DNA from: Bryobacterales bacterium
GTDB taxonomy: Bacteria > Acidobacteriota > Terriglobia > Bryobacterales > Bryobacteraceae
Assembly (NCBI GenBank): GCA_030838885.1
Contig: JAUZEU010000301.1
Coordinates: forward strand, 1 to 16,832
Length of the DNA: 16,832 nucleotides
Direction: 5' to 3'
Program-made: the position numbers and the translations under genes
In this document: positions 6,818 through 15,213 of the stretch, piece after piece
Numbering within the stretch: position 1 is the stretch's first letter
How the letters are laid out: the number at the start of each line of letters is the position of its first letter
Notes under the pieces: model-generated
Databases searched by the model: none
Seen by the model: only the letters and a program-made list of their open reading frames with translations
What the model was told of the DNA's origin: nothing

Positions 6818-7791
6818 GTGATGAGACGGCATACGATGCCATCGTGATCGGGGCGGGGCCAACAGGCCTCGCCTGCGGGATCGAGCTGAAAAAACGTGGA
6901 GTCAACACCCTGATCCTCGAAAAGGGCTGCGTCGTTAACTCCATCTACAACTACCCCACCCACATGACGTTTTTCACCACTCCCGAACTTCTGGAGATCG
7001 GTGACATTCCCATGACCAGCCTCAACGACAAGCCGAACCGCACTGAGGCTCTGAAATACTACCGCCGTGTGGCAGACCATTACAAGCTCAACATTCACCA
7101 GTACGAACGCGTCGACTCCCTCTCAGGCCAGGACAATCACTTCAGAGTCATCACCACCAACGGCACGTACAACTCAAAGAAAATCGTTGTTTCGACCGGC
7201 TATTACGACCTCCCCAATCTGCTGAATGTCCCCGGCGAAGAGCTTCCGAAAGTCATTCACTACTACAAAGAGGCTCACCCTTACTACAACCATGATGTCC
7301 TTGTAGTCGGCGCGAAAAACTCCGCTGCGATAGCGGCTCTGGAACTCTACTGGACCGGCGCCCGCGTCACCCTCCTCCATCGCGGCCCCGGCATTCACAA
7401 GCATGTAAAGTACTGGATCAAACCGAATATCGAGAACCGCATCGCCAACGGTGAGATAAAGGCCTTCTTTAATTCCAATTTGCTGGAGATTCAGGAAAAA
7501 TCAGTCTTGATCGAAACGCCTGAAGGTCAGGTGACTATTCCAAACGACTTTGTCATCGCCATGACCGGCTACAGCCCGGATTTACCCTTCCTCGCCGCGG
7601 CCGGTATCACGCTTGAGCCCCATACGAAGAAGCCTCGCACCGACCCCGAAACTCTCGAGAGCGAGCGCAAAGGTATTTACCTGGCCGGCGTGATTGTAGC
7701 GGGCATGCACACCAACGAAATCTTTATTGAGAACGGGCGGTTCCACGGCCGCCAGATTGCAGCCGCGATCGCCGCATCAATAGGTCGATAA
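6814..7791 (+). CDS. YpdA-like FAD/NAD(P)H oxidoreductase (bacillithiol disulfide reductase family)
   Basis: This is a 325-aa two-Rossmann flavoprotein. The first nucleotide-binding motif is VIGAGPTGLACG (residues 11-22, FAD). The second is VVGAKNSAAIAALEL (164-178, NAD(P)H). A late TGYSPDLPFL (about 250) and a YLAGV...G segment near the end complete the fold. The length and the pattern ALKYYRRVADHY and STGYYDLPNLLNVPGE match YpdA/Bdr, the enzyme proposed to reduce oxidised bacillithiol using NADPH. In the characterised staphylococcal enzyme, as I recall, the equivalent of Thr17 is Cys14 (GGGPCG), needed for activity. Here Thr replaces it, with Cys21 four residues later, so the mechanism or substrate may differ. 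The GTG start overlaps the alaS stop (GTGA). A weak AAGG lies upstream. The family call is firm; the exact substrate is not. Confidence 0.85.
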   Translation: MSDETAYDAIVIGAGPTGLACGIELKKRGVNTLILEKGCVVNSIYNYPTHMTFFTTPELLEIGDIPMTSLNDKPNRTEALKYYRRVADHYKLNIHQYERVDSLSGQDNHFRVITTNGTYNSKKIVVSTGYYDLPNLLNVPGEELPKVIHYYKEAHPYYNHDVLVVGAKNSAAIAALELYWTGARVTLLHRGPGIHKHVKYWIKPNIENRIANGEIKAFFNSNLLEIQEKSVLIETPEGQVTIPNDFVIAMTGYSPDLPFLAAAGITLEPHTKKPRTDPETLESERKGIYLAGVIVAGMHTNEIFIENGRFHGRQIAAAIAASIGR

Positions 7792-7850
7792 AGTACTGTC
7801 ATTTAATATACTTGGTATGACAATTGCAACAAGCACCAGCCGGGGGATCT

Positions 7851-8060
7851 ATGCTCCAGTCGCTGCTCAATGTTTTCATTGGTTGCTCTCATAAGAGAAC
7901 GACCTTCCCTTTAACGGAGTCGCACACCGCTCGCAAACGCACCTATGTCTCATGTCTTGACTGTGGTAGAGAGTTTGACTACAACTGGAAACAGATGAAG
8001 ATTGCTGATTCGGAGGCGTCGGTTTCGGTCTCGTCATCCGTGCCCGCTACTCACCACTAG
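7851..8060 (+). CDS. Small CxH/CxxC zinc-ribbon-like protein
   Basis: This is a 69-aa protein of unknown function. ATG 7851 is chosen because GGGGGA lies 4 nt before it. An in-frame TTG at 7824 would add nine residues without a ribosome site. Visible features are a short hydrophobic N-terminus (MLQSLLNVFIG), Cys12-x-His14 in CSHKRTTFPLT, and Cys35-x2-Cys38 in RTYVSCLDCGREFDYNW, together a plausible four-ligand zinc site. A Ser/Val-rich tail follows and ends in HH. Short proteins of this kind (HKRTTFPLT...YVxCLDCGxEFxYDW) occur in other Acidobacteria as I recall, with no known role. The gene lies 59 nt after the YpdA-like gene, so it may be in the same transcript, and it converges on aroA. Confidence 0.7.
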   Translation: MLQSLLNVFIGCSHKRTTFPLTESHTARKRTYVSCLDCGREFDYNWKQMKIADSEASVSVSSSVPATHH

Positions 8061-8094
8061 AGCGCGACCGGGATGAACTTTCCCGGCCTCGCTC
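8060..8094. terminator. Bidirectional hairpin between convergent genes
   Basis: GAGCG (8060-8064) pairs with CGCTC (8090-8094), and inside, CCGGGA (8068-8073) pairs with TCCCGG (8081-8086). A 3x3 internal loop separates the two stems and a 7-nt loop closes the structure. It fills the 48-nt gap between the zinc-ribbon gene and aroA, which converge here, so a shared terminator is likely. No long T-run is present on either side. Confidence 0.45.
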
Positions 8095-8108
8095 GTTGGA
8101 TAGTGTAA

Positions 8109-9392
8109 CTACTTACCGGCAACTTGTTCCAAAATGTTCCAGAACTCAGGGAACGAAACTGAAGCAGCATCGGCATTGTCAATTGTCGAGGGACCTTCGC
8201 CCCGCAGCGCTGCCACCGCGAATGCCATTGCGATCCGGTGATCGCCAAAAGAATCGAAAGCAGCAGCCCGGAACGTCTGTCGGCCCGGAATTCGCATCCC
8301 GTCCGGTGTCACTTCGATTTCGATGCCCATGCGCTTGAAGTTATCGGCCACCGTCGCAATCCGGTCGGTTTCTTTGATCCGGAGTTCCTGCGCGTCCCGG
8401 ATAACCAGGCCTTCCTCCGATGCCGCGCCAAGTACCGCCAGCACAGGGATTTCGTCGATGAGCGCCGCAGCGAGATCCTTTTCGATCACGCCGCCGCGGA
8501 TAGGCGCATGCCGCACTTCCAGATCGCCGATTAGTTCGCCGTTCACCGACTCAATCCGCAGTACCTTCAGCGAAGCCCCCGCGCCCACCAGAAAGTCGAG
8601 CAGTGCGGAGCGTGTCGGGTTCAGCCCCACGTTCTGGATGATCAAATGCGAACCGGGCACCAGCAGCCCGGCCACGAGGAAGAAGGCGGCTGAAGAAAGA
8701 TCGCTCGGCACAATCAGTTCCCGGCCCGTCAGCGTAGGTCGGCCCTCCAGCGTAATCACGCGCTTGACGACCTTCAGATCCGCGCCGAATTCCCGAAGCG
8801 CAATCTCCGTGTGGTCGCGGGACCGGATCGGCTCCCGTACAATCGTCTGCCCTTCGGCGAAAAGGCCGCCGAACAGCACACAAGTCTTTACCTGCGCGCT
8901 CGCCACCGGCAGGGTGTAATCGATCGGATGCAGTTCGCCGCCGTGGACCGTGAGGGGAGGGAACTGCTCGTCCCGTGCTTCGAATTTGGCTCCCATCGTC
9001 GTCAGCGGCTTCATCACCCGGCCCATGGGGCGGCGTGACAGCGATTCATCGCCGATGACGCGGCTGGTGAACGGCTGCGCCGCAAGCAGCCCTGCCATCA
9101 TACGGATGGTAGAGCCCGAATTCCCCGCATCCAGATCGGCGGAAGGCGCTGTCCACCCGTGTAATCCGCGGCCATGAATCGTCACCGAAGTGCCATCCAC
9201 TTCCACATCGATGCCCAGGGATCGCACGCAGCCAAGCGTTGAGTGGCAATCAGCGCCCGTAGAGTAGTTCTGAATCTTTGAAACTCCCTCCGCCAGTGAA
9301 GCAATCATCCCGTAACGGTGGGATATGGATTTATCGCCGGGCAGAAACACTGTGCCGGCCAAACGCCCTGCGGGGCGGACGGTTTTTTGCAT
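8109..9392 (-). CDS. aroA: 3-phosphoshikimate 1-carboxyvinyltransferase (EPSP synthase)
   Basis: This enzyme catalyses the sixth step of the shikimate pathway, joining PEP and shikimate-3-phosphate to EPSP for aromatic amino acid synthesis. The product is 427 aa, typical for the family. Conserved elements seen are LPGDKSISHR (Lys21, Arg26), DAGNSGSTIR (88-97), SRRPMGRV (119-126), SAQVKTCVLFGGL, DEIPVLAVL (catalytic Asp), RIKETDRI and FGDHRIAMAFAVAA. The GDKSISHR and RPMGRV forms fit class II-type (Bacillus-like) enzymes better than the E. coli type. Gly93 occupies the position of E. coli Gly96, so the best-known Ala exchange there is absent. All catalytic residues I can place are present. ATG 9392 has no clear ribosome site. 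The gene is divergent from the act operon and shares its 265-nt upstream region. Confidence 0.96.
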   Translation of the reverse strand: MQKTVRPAGRLAGTVFLPGDKSISHRYGMIASLAEGVSKIQNYSTGADCHSTLGCVRSLGIDVEVDGTSVTIHGRGLHGWTAPSADLDAGNSGSTIRMMAGLLAAQPFTSRVIGDESLSRRPMGRVMKPLTTMGAKFEARDEQFPPLTVHGGELHPIDYTLPVASAQVKTCVLFGGLFAEGQTIVREPIRSRDHTEIALREFGADLKVVKRVITLEGRPTLTGRELIVPSDLSSAAFFLVAGLLVPGSHLIIQNVGLNPTRSALLDFLVGAGASLKVLRIESVNGELIGDLEVRHAPIRGGVIEKDLAAALIDEIPVLAVLGAASEEGLVIRDAQELRIKETDRIATVADNFKRMGIEIEVTPDGMRIPGRQTFRAAAFDSFGDHRIAMAFAVAALRGEGPSTIDNADAASVSFPEFWNILEQVAGK

Positions 9393-9532
9393 GAAATTTC
9401 ATTGTAAAGGCGGGGCTGCAACAAGAGCCGTAACCATCGCCCGTGATGCGCATTGGCCGCCAGGTATACTGGTGCTTCCCGTTCAGGAAAAAGTGAGACG
9501 AACAACTAAACTCCCGGAGACATAGGCAGTGC

Positions 9533-9561
9533 TTGGGAAAACGATAGTGATAAGACATAAT
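9533..9561 (+). promoter_or_regulatory. Candidate sigma-70-type promoter of the act operon
   Basis: TTGGGA (9533-9538) and CATAAT (9556-9561) are separated by exactly 17 nt, matching the -35 consensus at 4 of 6 positions and the -10 at 5 of 6. Transcription would begin near 9568, giving a leader of about 90 nt before actA. It is the best pair in the aroA-actA gap. Promoter consensus is less strict in Acidobacteriota, so this remains a prediction. Confidence 0.45.
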
Positions 9562-9657
9562 AAATGTTTGGCCGCTTTTCCCCTCTCTACAGGAATATGT
9601 GCAATACGAATCGCCTTCGGGCGTTCGTTGCGCTTTGAGGTTTGATCGCAGATCGCA

Positions 9658-10311
9658 ATGCCACAGCTCTTCAAATCCAGTGCGAACTCATTTGCCCGCA
9701 GCAGCATTGTCGTCGCCGTACTCGTTCTCGGCGGGCTGGGCGGAGCGCTTTTCGAATTAATCGCCGACTCTTCCTATGCGACTCGCCAAGGCGACGCGCG
9801 GGAACAACCAATTCCTTTTAGTCATGCGCACCACGTTGGCTCGATGGGAATTGAGTGCCGGTACTGTCACACCGGAGTGGAAAACGGCCCGCATGCCATG
9901 GTGCCGCCGACCAAGACCTGCATAAACTGCCACTCACAGATCTGGATCAATAGTTCCACGCTGGAGCCGGTGCGCGAAAGCTACCGGACCAATGAATCGA
10001 TCAAGTGGACCAAGGTTCACGATCTGCCGGATTTCGTTTATTTCAACCACAGTATCCACGTGAAGAAGGGCGTTGGTTGTGAAACCTGCCATGGCCGCGT
10101 GGATAGAATGCCGCTAATGTACCAGAACGCGTCGCTGGAGATGCGCTGGTGCCTCGAGTGTCATCGCAATCCCGAAAAGTTCGTCCGCCCGCGGCAGTTC
10201 GTCACCAAGATGGGCTATGAGCCGGCTGAACCGCAGGAAACTCTGGGGCCGAAGCTGGTGCGGGAATACAACATTCAAAAGCTGGAGACCTGTTGGACCT
10301 GTCACAGATAG
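9658..10311 (+). CDS. actA: Alternative complex III subunit ActA, pentaheme cytochrome c
   Basis: This is the electron-exit cytochrome subunit of alternative complex III, facing the periplasm. It has 217 aa. One N-terminal hydrophobic helix (about 16-36) anchors it. Five CxxCH heme c motifs follow at Cys67, Cys88, Cys141, Cys165 and Cys212, the number known for ActA, plus extra His residues (HAHH at 56-59, NHSIH at 130-134) fit for distal heme ligands as in cytochrome c7-like folds. The last heme motif ends one residue before the C-terminus, as is usual in the family. The start ATG has only a distant GAGG (17 nt), and an in-frame TGA at 9643-9645 excludes an earlier ATG, so initiation is weak or atypical. 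It is first in the operon, with actB beginning 4 nt after its stop. Confidence 0.95.
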   Translation: MPQLFKSSANSFARSSIVVAVLVLGGLGGALFELIADSSYATRQGDAREQPIPFSHAHHVGSMGIECRYCHTGVENGPHAMVPPTKTCINCHSQIWINSSTLEPVRESYRTNESIKWTKVHDLPDFVYFNHSIHVKKGVGCETCHGRVDRMPLMYQNASLEMRWCLECHRNPEKFVRPRQFVTKMGYEPAEPQETLGPKLVREYNIQKLETCWTCHR

Positions 10312-10315
10312 CGCG

Positions 10316-13276
10316 ATGAGTGAACAAAGTAATCCATTGAATCTCGAAGTCATTCAGAAACAGCTGGAAAAGGCGAAGGGGCCCACTTACTGGCGGAGTC
10401 TGGACGAACTGCTCGCCAAAGACGGCTTCCAGGATTATCTCCATCGCGAGTTTCCCCGGCAGGCGGGCGAGTGGCTGGACGACGATGGCCGCCGCAACTT
10501 CCTGAAAATCATGGGGGCATCTCTGGCGCTCGCCGGACTTTCCGCCTGCACCAAGCAGCCCACCGAATACATCATGCCGTACGTGGTGGAGCCGGAAAAA
10601 GCGGTCGCCGGTAAGCCGCTGTTCTATGCCACTGCCTTCCCGGTAAGCGGTATAGCGAACCCTGTTCTGGTGGAGACTCATGAGTTCCGTCCCACTAAGG
10701 TAGAAGGCAATCCGGAGCACCCGGCCAGTCTGGGAGCCGCCGACGCTGTTACCCAGGCATCGGTTCTGGGTCTGTACGATCCGGATCGTCTCCAGACCAT
10801 CAATTACTTGGGCGAAGTTCGTTCCTATCCTTCTTTTCTTTCCAGCTTCCTTGCCGCACTCGACAAGCAAAAAGCAAAGAACGGCGCAGGCATCCGGATC
10901 CTGACCGAGACAGTCACTTCTCCCACCCTGTTTGCTCAATTCCAGGATGTTCTGAAGCTTTACCCCGGCGCGAAGTGGTATCAGTGGGAACCCACTGGCC
11001 ATGGCCGCAGCGCGGGTGCGCAGTTGGCTTTCGGGCAGCCCCTCAATGCGATCTACAAGTTCGATCAGGCGGACGTGGTTCTCGCCATCGATTCCAACTT
11101 CCTCGGCTGCGGCCCGGGAAGCGTCCGCTACTCGCGCGACTTCGCCGCGAAGCGGACGGTTCGCGACAGTGCTGCCGGGCAAAACCGCTTCTACTCCGTA
11201 GAGAGCACGCCCAGCTCCACGGGTTCCAAAGCCGATCACCGGCAGGCGATGAAGCCGTCTGAAATTGCTGCTTTTGTTCGCTCCCTCGCTTCCGCCGTTT
11301 CGGGAAGTGGCGCTGGCACTTCGAAGTTCCTCCAGGCAGTCGTAAAAGACTTACAGGCCGCCAGAGGCAAGTCGATCGTCATCGCAGGTGACGATCAGTC
11401 GCCAGAAGTTCATGCACTGGTCCATTACATCAACCAGGTGCTCGACAATAACGGCAAGACCGTCTTATTTACCGCCCCCCTGGAACAAAAACCGGCCGAT
11501 CAGTGGGCAGATATCCATGCGCTCGCGCAGGATCTGAACTCCGGCCAGGTAGATTTACTTCTGATTCTGGGCGGGAATCCGGTTTACACCGCCCCCCCCG
11601 AACTGAATATGCGGGGCGCCATCCAGATGGCAAAACTGCGGGTTCGCCTCGGTCTCTACGACGATGAAACCTCCGAAGTCTGCCAGTGGCTGGTGCCGGA
11701 AACTCACACGTTCGAGCAGTGGGGTGATGCTCCCGCTTACGACGGCACCATCTCGATCATGCAGCCGCTGATTGCCCCGCTTTACGGCGGCAAATCTTCG
11801 TACGAAATGCTGGCCGCCTTTACGGAAACGCCGGATAAGTCGGGTTATCAGATTGTCCGCGATTACTGGTCCACGGAGCACACGGGGGCCGATTACGACA
11901 TGTGGTGGAAGCGCTCCATCCACGATGGGTTCGTAAAGGATTCCGCGCTGCCTGCTGTCACAGCTGTTGCAAAACTGACCGCACCGCAGCCCTCTGCCAG
12001 TTCCGCTTCCGGCTACGAAGTCTCGTTCCACAGCGATCCTTATGTTCTCGATGGCCGGTACGCAAACAATGCCTGGCTCCAGGAACTGCCCCGGCCGGTA
12101 ACGCGCCTGACGTGGGACAACGCCGTCATTCTTAGTCCCAAAACTGCCGCTGACCTGAAGGTTGAAAGCGAGGACCGGGTCGAGGTCGCTCTCCATGGCA
12201 ACAGCGTGCAGGGAGCGGTCTGGATCCTGCCCGGTCATCCGAATGATTCTATTGGGCTGAGCCTCGGCTTTGGCCGTCGCCGCTGTGGTCGCGCAGGCAA
12301 CGGAGCCGGTTTCGACGTTTACCCGCTTCGTTCCGCCACCAGCCCTTACTTCGCAAAAGGCGCGAAAGTCACGCCCCTTGGCGAGAAATTCCGTCTCGCT
12401 GCAACACAGCACCACTTCTCGATGGAAGGCCGCGATCCCGTCAGGACCGGCACTCTGGATGAGCTGAAGAAAGATCCTTTCGTCATCCAGAAGGAAAGCG
12501 AAACCGCCCCCAAAGGCCTCACCATTTATCCCCAGGAGTGGCAATACAAGGGATACGCCTGGGGCATGGCCGTCGACCTGACCTCCTGCAACGGTTGCAA
12601 CGCATGCGTTGTGGCATGTCAGGCCGAAAACAACATCGCGGTCGTCGGCAAAGAGCAGGTGCTCAATGGCCGTGAGATGCACTGGATCCGTATTGACCGC
12701 TATTACAAAGGCAGCGAACACGATCCGGAGATGTTCTTCCAGCCGGTTGCCTGCGTGCACTGCGAGAACGCGCCCTGTGAAGTAGTCTGCCCTGTCGCCG
12801 CCACCGAGCACGATCAGGAGGGTCTGAACAACATGGTTTACAACCGTTGCGTCGGAACCCGCTACTGCTCCAATAACTGCCCGTACAAAGTCCGCCGCTT
12901 CAACTTCCTGTTGTTTACGGATTGGGAAACCGAGAGCCTCAAGCTGCAACGCAACCCTGATGTTACGGTTCGCAGTCGCGGTGTCATGGAAAAGTGCACC
13001 TACTGCATACAGCGCATCAACTACGCCAAAATCACGGCGGAGAAGGAGGACCGCAGAGTGAAGGACGGGGAAATCGTTCCCGCCTGCGCCGCCACCTGCC
13101 CTTCCCAGGCCATTGCTTTCGGCGATCTGAACGATCCCACGAGCACGGTTTCGAAGTGGAAGACCGCGAAAACCAACTACTCATTGCTGGGGGAATTGAA
13201 TACGCGTCCGCGTACCACTTACCTGGCGGATATCCGCAACCCGAATCCGGAGTTGTCAACCGGGGAGGAGAGCTAG
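10316..13276 (+). CDS. actB: Alternative complex III subunit ActB, fused molybdopterin-like and Fe-S protein
   Basis: This 986-aa Fe-S subunit passes electrons between the quinol site and the hemes. Residues 57-78 hold a twin-arginine motif GRRNFLKIMGAS (Arg59-Arg60) followed by lipobox LSAC, so Cys78 is the likely lipidated residue of a Tat-exported protein. The middle (about 80-720) resembles molybdopterin oxidoreductases, although in characterised ActB the cofactor is absent. The last ~240 residues form a ferredoxin-type four-cluster module: Cys758/761/764/768, Cys813/816/821/825, Cys845/851/855, and Cys894/897/924/928. The third group (CVGTRYCSNNC) has Thr848 where many relatives have Cys, consistent with the [3Fe-4S] cluster reported for ActB. 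The frame is open upstream of 10316, but ATG 10316 follows the actA stop by 4 nt and gives the family N-terminus. No strong ribosome site is seen, so translation probably restarts from actA. Confidence 0.95.
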   Translation: MSEQSNPLNLEVIQKQLEKAKGPTYWRSLDELLAKDGFQDYLHREFPRQAGEWLDDDGRRNFLKIMGASLALAGLSACTKQPTEYIMPYVVEPEKAVAGKPLFYATAFPVSGIANPVLVETHEFRPTKVEGNPEHPASLGAADAVTQASVLGLYDPDRLQTINYLGEVRSYPSFLSSFLAALDKQKAKNGAGIRILTETVTSPTLFAQFQDVLKLYPGAKWYQWEPTGHGRSAGAQLAFGQPLNAIYKFDQADVVLAIDSNFLGCGPGSVRYSRDFAAKRTVRDSAAGQNRFYSVESTPSSTGSKADHRQAMKPSEIAAFVRSLASAVSGSGAGTSKFLQAVVKDLQAARGKSIVIAGDDQSPEVHALVHYINQVLDNNGKTVLFTAPLEQKPADQWADIHALAQDLNSGQVDLLLILGGNPVYTAPPELNMRGAIQMAKLRVRLGLYDDETSEVCQWLVPETHTFEQWGDAPAYDGTISIMQPLIAPLYGGKSSYEMLAAFTETPDKSGYQIVRDYWSTEHTGADYDMWWKRSIHDGFVKDSALPAVTAVAKLTAPQPSASSASGYEVSFHSDPYVLDGRYANNAWLQELPRPVTRLTWDNAVILSPKTAADLKVESEDRVEVALHGNSVQGAVWILPGHPNDSIGLSLGFGRRRCGRAGNGAGFDVYPLRSATSPYFAKGAKVTPLGEKFRLAATQHHFSMEGRDPVRTGTLDELKKDPFVIQKESETAPKGLTIYPQEWQYKGYAWGMAVDLTSCNGCNACVVACQAENNIAVVGKEQVLNGREMHWIRIDRYYKGSEHDPEMFFQPVACVHCENAPCEVVCPVAATEHDQEGLNNMVYNRCVGTRYCSNNCPYKVRRFNFLLFTDWETESLKLQRNPDVTVRSRGVMEKCTYCIQRINYAKITAEKEDRRVKDGEIVPACAATCPSQAIAFGDLNDPTSTVSKWKTAKTNYSLLGELNTRPRTTYLADIRNPNPELSTGEES

Positions 13277-13279
13277 ACA

Positions 13280-14662
13280 ATGCAACCGGTAGAACTACCA
13301 GACAAGATCCACGTCGGACCCGTAATCGATCAAGGCCATAGTCTGGCCTCGGTCTCCGATAAGGTTGCCGGCATCGTTCTCAAACGGAAAGTCACCCTCG
13401 GGTGGGTTTTCGGCTTATTGCTTTCTTTCGCCATTCTGCAGAACCTGATGGCGGGCGCTACATGGCTGATCATCAAGGGCGTCGGCGTTTGGGGTATCAA
13501 TATCCCGGTCGGCTGGGGCTTCGCCATCATCAACTTTGTGTGGTGGATCGGTATCGGCCACGCCGGAACGCTCATCTCGGCTATCTTGCTTCTCTTAAAT
13601 CAGTCGTGGCGTAATGCAATCAACCGGTTTGCTGAGGCCATGACGTTATTCGCCGTCATGTGCGCGGGTATGTTCCCCGTCCTGCATACTGGCCGTCCCT
13701 GGCTGGCGTACTGGTTACTTCCTTATCCCAATACGATGGCGCTCTGGCCTCAGTTCCGTAGCCCGCTGTTGTGGGACGTTTTCGCGGTCACCACTTATCT
13801 GACCATCTCAGCTGTTTTCTGGTACGTCGGACTGATCCCGGATCTCGCGACGTTGCGTGATACCGCGAAGACCCCCGGCCTGCGACGGACCTATGGCCTG
13901 CTCGCGATGGGCTGGCGCAACTCCGCCCGCCACTGGCAGCGCTATGAGAAGGCTTCATTACTGCTGGCTGGTCTTGCCACGCCCCTGGTCGTTTCCGTAC
14001 ACACGGTCGTCAGTTTCGACTTCGCGGTTTCCATCATTCCCGGCTGGCACACCACCATCTTCCCGCCGTACTTCGTTGCAGGCGCCATTTACTCCGGCTT
14101 TGCCATGGTGCTGACGCTGATGATCCCCGTTCGTCGCTTTTATGGCCTCGACGATATCATCACTCTCCGCCATCTGAATAACATGGCCAAGGTCACCCTC
14201 GCCACCGCCCTGATCGTGGCTTACGGCTATACCATGGAAGCGTTCTTCGGCTACTTCAGCGCCGACACATACGAGAAGTTCATGATCTGGAATCGCATGA
14301 CCGGCCCGTATGCAGTCTTCTACTGGTGCCTGATTCTTTGCAATATCATTACTCCGCAGTTCCTGTGGTCGAAGAAAATCCGAACCAGTCCCGGGATTCT
14401 GTGGATCATCTCGATCATCGTCAATATCGGTATGTGGCTGGAGCGCTTCGTCATCGTTGTCACCAGCCTGCACCGAGACTTCCTGCCCTCCAGCTGGGGT
14501 ATGTACTGGCCAACCGTTTGGGATTGGGCAGTCTATACCGGAACGCTTGGCATGTTCATGACGCTGATCTTCCTGTTTGTCAGAGTTCTGCCGATGATTA
14601 CGATCTTCGAATTACGCATGCTGCTGCCTGATGCAACCGTGAAGGAGCCGGTCGCGCAATGA
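13280..14662 (+). CDS. actC: Alternative complex III subunit ActC, NrfD/PsrC-like quinol-site membrane protein
   Basis: This polytopic inner-membrane subunit, 460 aa, is related to NrfD/PsrC and forms one of the two quinol-interacting membrane cores of the complex. About ten hydrophobic helices are visible. Conserved-looking elements are GIGHAGTLISAILLLLNQ (His94) after helix 2, FPVLHTGRPW (His136), and RNSARHWQRYE and SVHTVVSFDFAVSIIPGWH in the second half. A GGAGGAG ribosome site ends 9 nt before ATG 13280, the strongest in the operon. The gene begins 3 nt after actB and ends in an ATGA overlap with actD. Together with the ActB Fe-S module, it resembles the membrane partner of Psr/Nrf-type oxidoreductases. 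Confidence 0.95.
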   Translation: MQPVELPDKIHVGPVIDQGHSLASVSDKVAGIVLKRKVTLGWVFGLLLSFAILQNLMAGATWLIIKGVGVWGINIPVGWGFAIINFVWWIGIGHAGTLISAILLLLNQSWRNAINRFAEAMTLFAVMCAGMFPVLHTGRPWLAYWLLPYPNTMALWPQFRSPLLWDVFAVTTYLTISAVFWYVGLIPDLATLRDTAKTPGLRRTYGLLAMGWRNSARHWQRYEKASLLLAGLATPLVVSVHTVVSFDFAVSIIPGWHTTIFPPYFVAGAIYSGFAMVLTLMIPVRRFYGLDDIITLRHLNNMAKVTLATALIVAYGYTMEAFFGYFSADTYEKFMIWNRMTGPYAVFYWCLILCNIITPQFLWSKKIRTSPGILWIISIIVNIGMWLERFVIVVTSLHRDFLPSSWGMYWPTVWDWAVYTGTLGMFMTLIFLFVRVLPMITIFELRMLLPDATVKEPVAQ

Positions 14663-15213
14663 GCGCCTACACCGAAGACGATCAAGATACCCTGTACGGC
14701 CTGATGGCGGAGTTTGAGACGCCCGGTCAGCTGGTGGCGGCCGCGCGCCGGACCCGCGAGGCCGGCTTCAGAAAGTTCGACGCCTACACCCCGTACCCCA
14801 TCCACGAACTGGATGGCGCGATGGATCTGCACGACAACCGCGTTTCGCTCTTCACTCTTATAGGTGGGCTTCTCGGCTGTGCGGGCGGCTTCACCCTCGC
14901 GACCTGGGTTTCCGCCGTTGCGTGGCCCCTGAATATCGGTGGTCGTCCGCTGATCAGCGTGCCGATGTTTATTCCGGTCACCTTCGAGTGCACCATTCTG
15001 CTGGGTGGTCTCACCGCAGCCATCAGCATGCTGCTGATGAATGGATTGCCGCAACCCTATCACCCCGTGTTCAACGTAGAGCGTTTTGTGAACGCCTCCC
15101 GAAGCAAGTTCTTCCTTTGTATCGAGTCGGCCGATCCGAAGTTCGATCGCCAGGACACAGAGGGTTTCCTCGAAAGCTTGGGTCCGCAAGAAGTTGCCGA
15201 GGTGGCCAAATGA
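14659..15213 (+). CDS. actD: Alternative complex III subunit ActD (DUF3341)
   Basis: This is a 184-aa structural subunit with a cytoplasmic N-terminal domain carrying the family signature YGLMAEFETPGQLVAAAR and the YTPYPIHELD segment. Two membrane helices follow (about 62-88 and 99-128). DUF3341 is the domain of ActD. It holds no cofactor motif, and its proposed role is assembly or contact between the ActC and ActF halves. AAGGAG lies 11 nt before the ATG. Both ends overlap neighbours by 4 nt (ATGA with actC and with actE), which implies coupled translation. Confidence 0.93.
   Translation: MSAYTEDDQDTLYGLMAEFETPGQLVAAARRTREAGFRKFDAYTPYPIHELDGAMDLHDNRVSLFTLIGGLLGCAGGFTLATWVSAVAWPLNIGGRPLISVPMFIPVTFECTILLGGLTAAISMLLMNGLPQPYHPVFNVERFVNASRSKFFLCIESADPKFDRQDTEGFLESLGPQEVAEVAK

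Noticed and set aside
9465..9470. TATACT as a second act promoter, or its reverse for aroA
   Set aside because: No acceptable -35 was found at 16-18 nt on either strand.
10217..10315. 33-residue N-terminal extension of ActB
   Set aside because: It would overlap the last heme motif of actA in another frame. ATG 10316 gives the family N-terminus.
11555..12949. 464-aa minus-strand frame opposite actB
   Set aside because: It is antisense to the ActB domains with their Cys clusters. No motif or ribosome site supports it.
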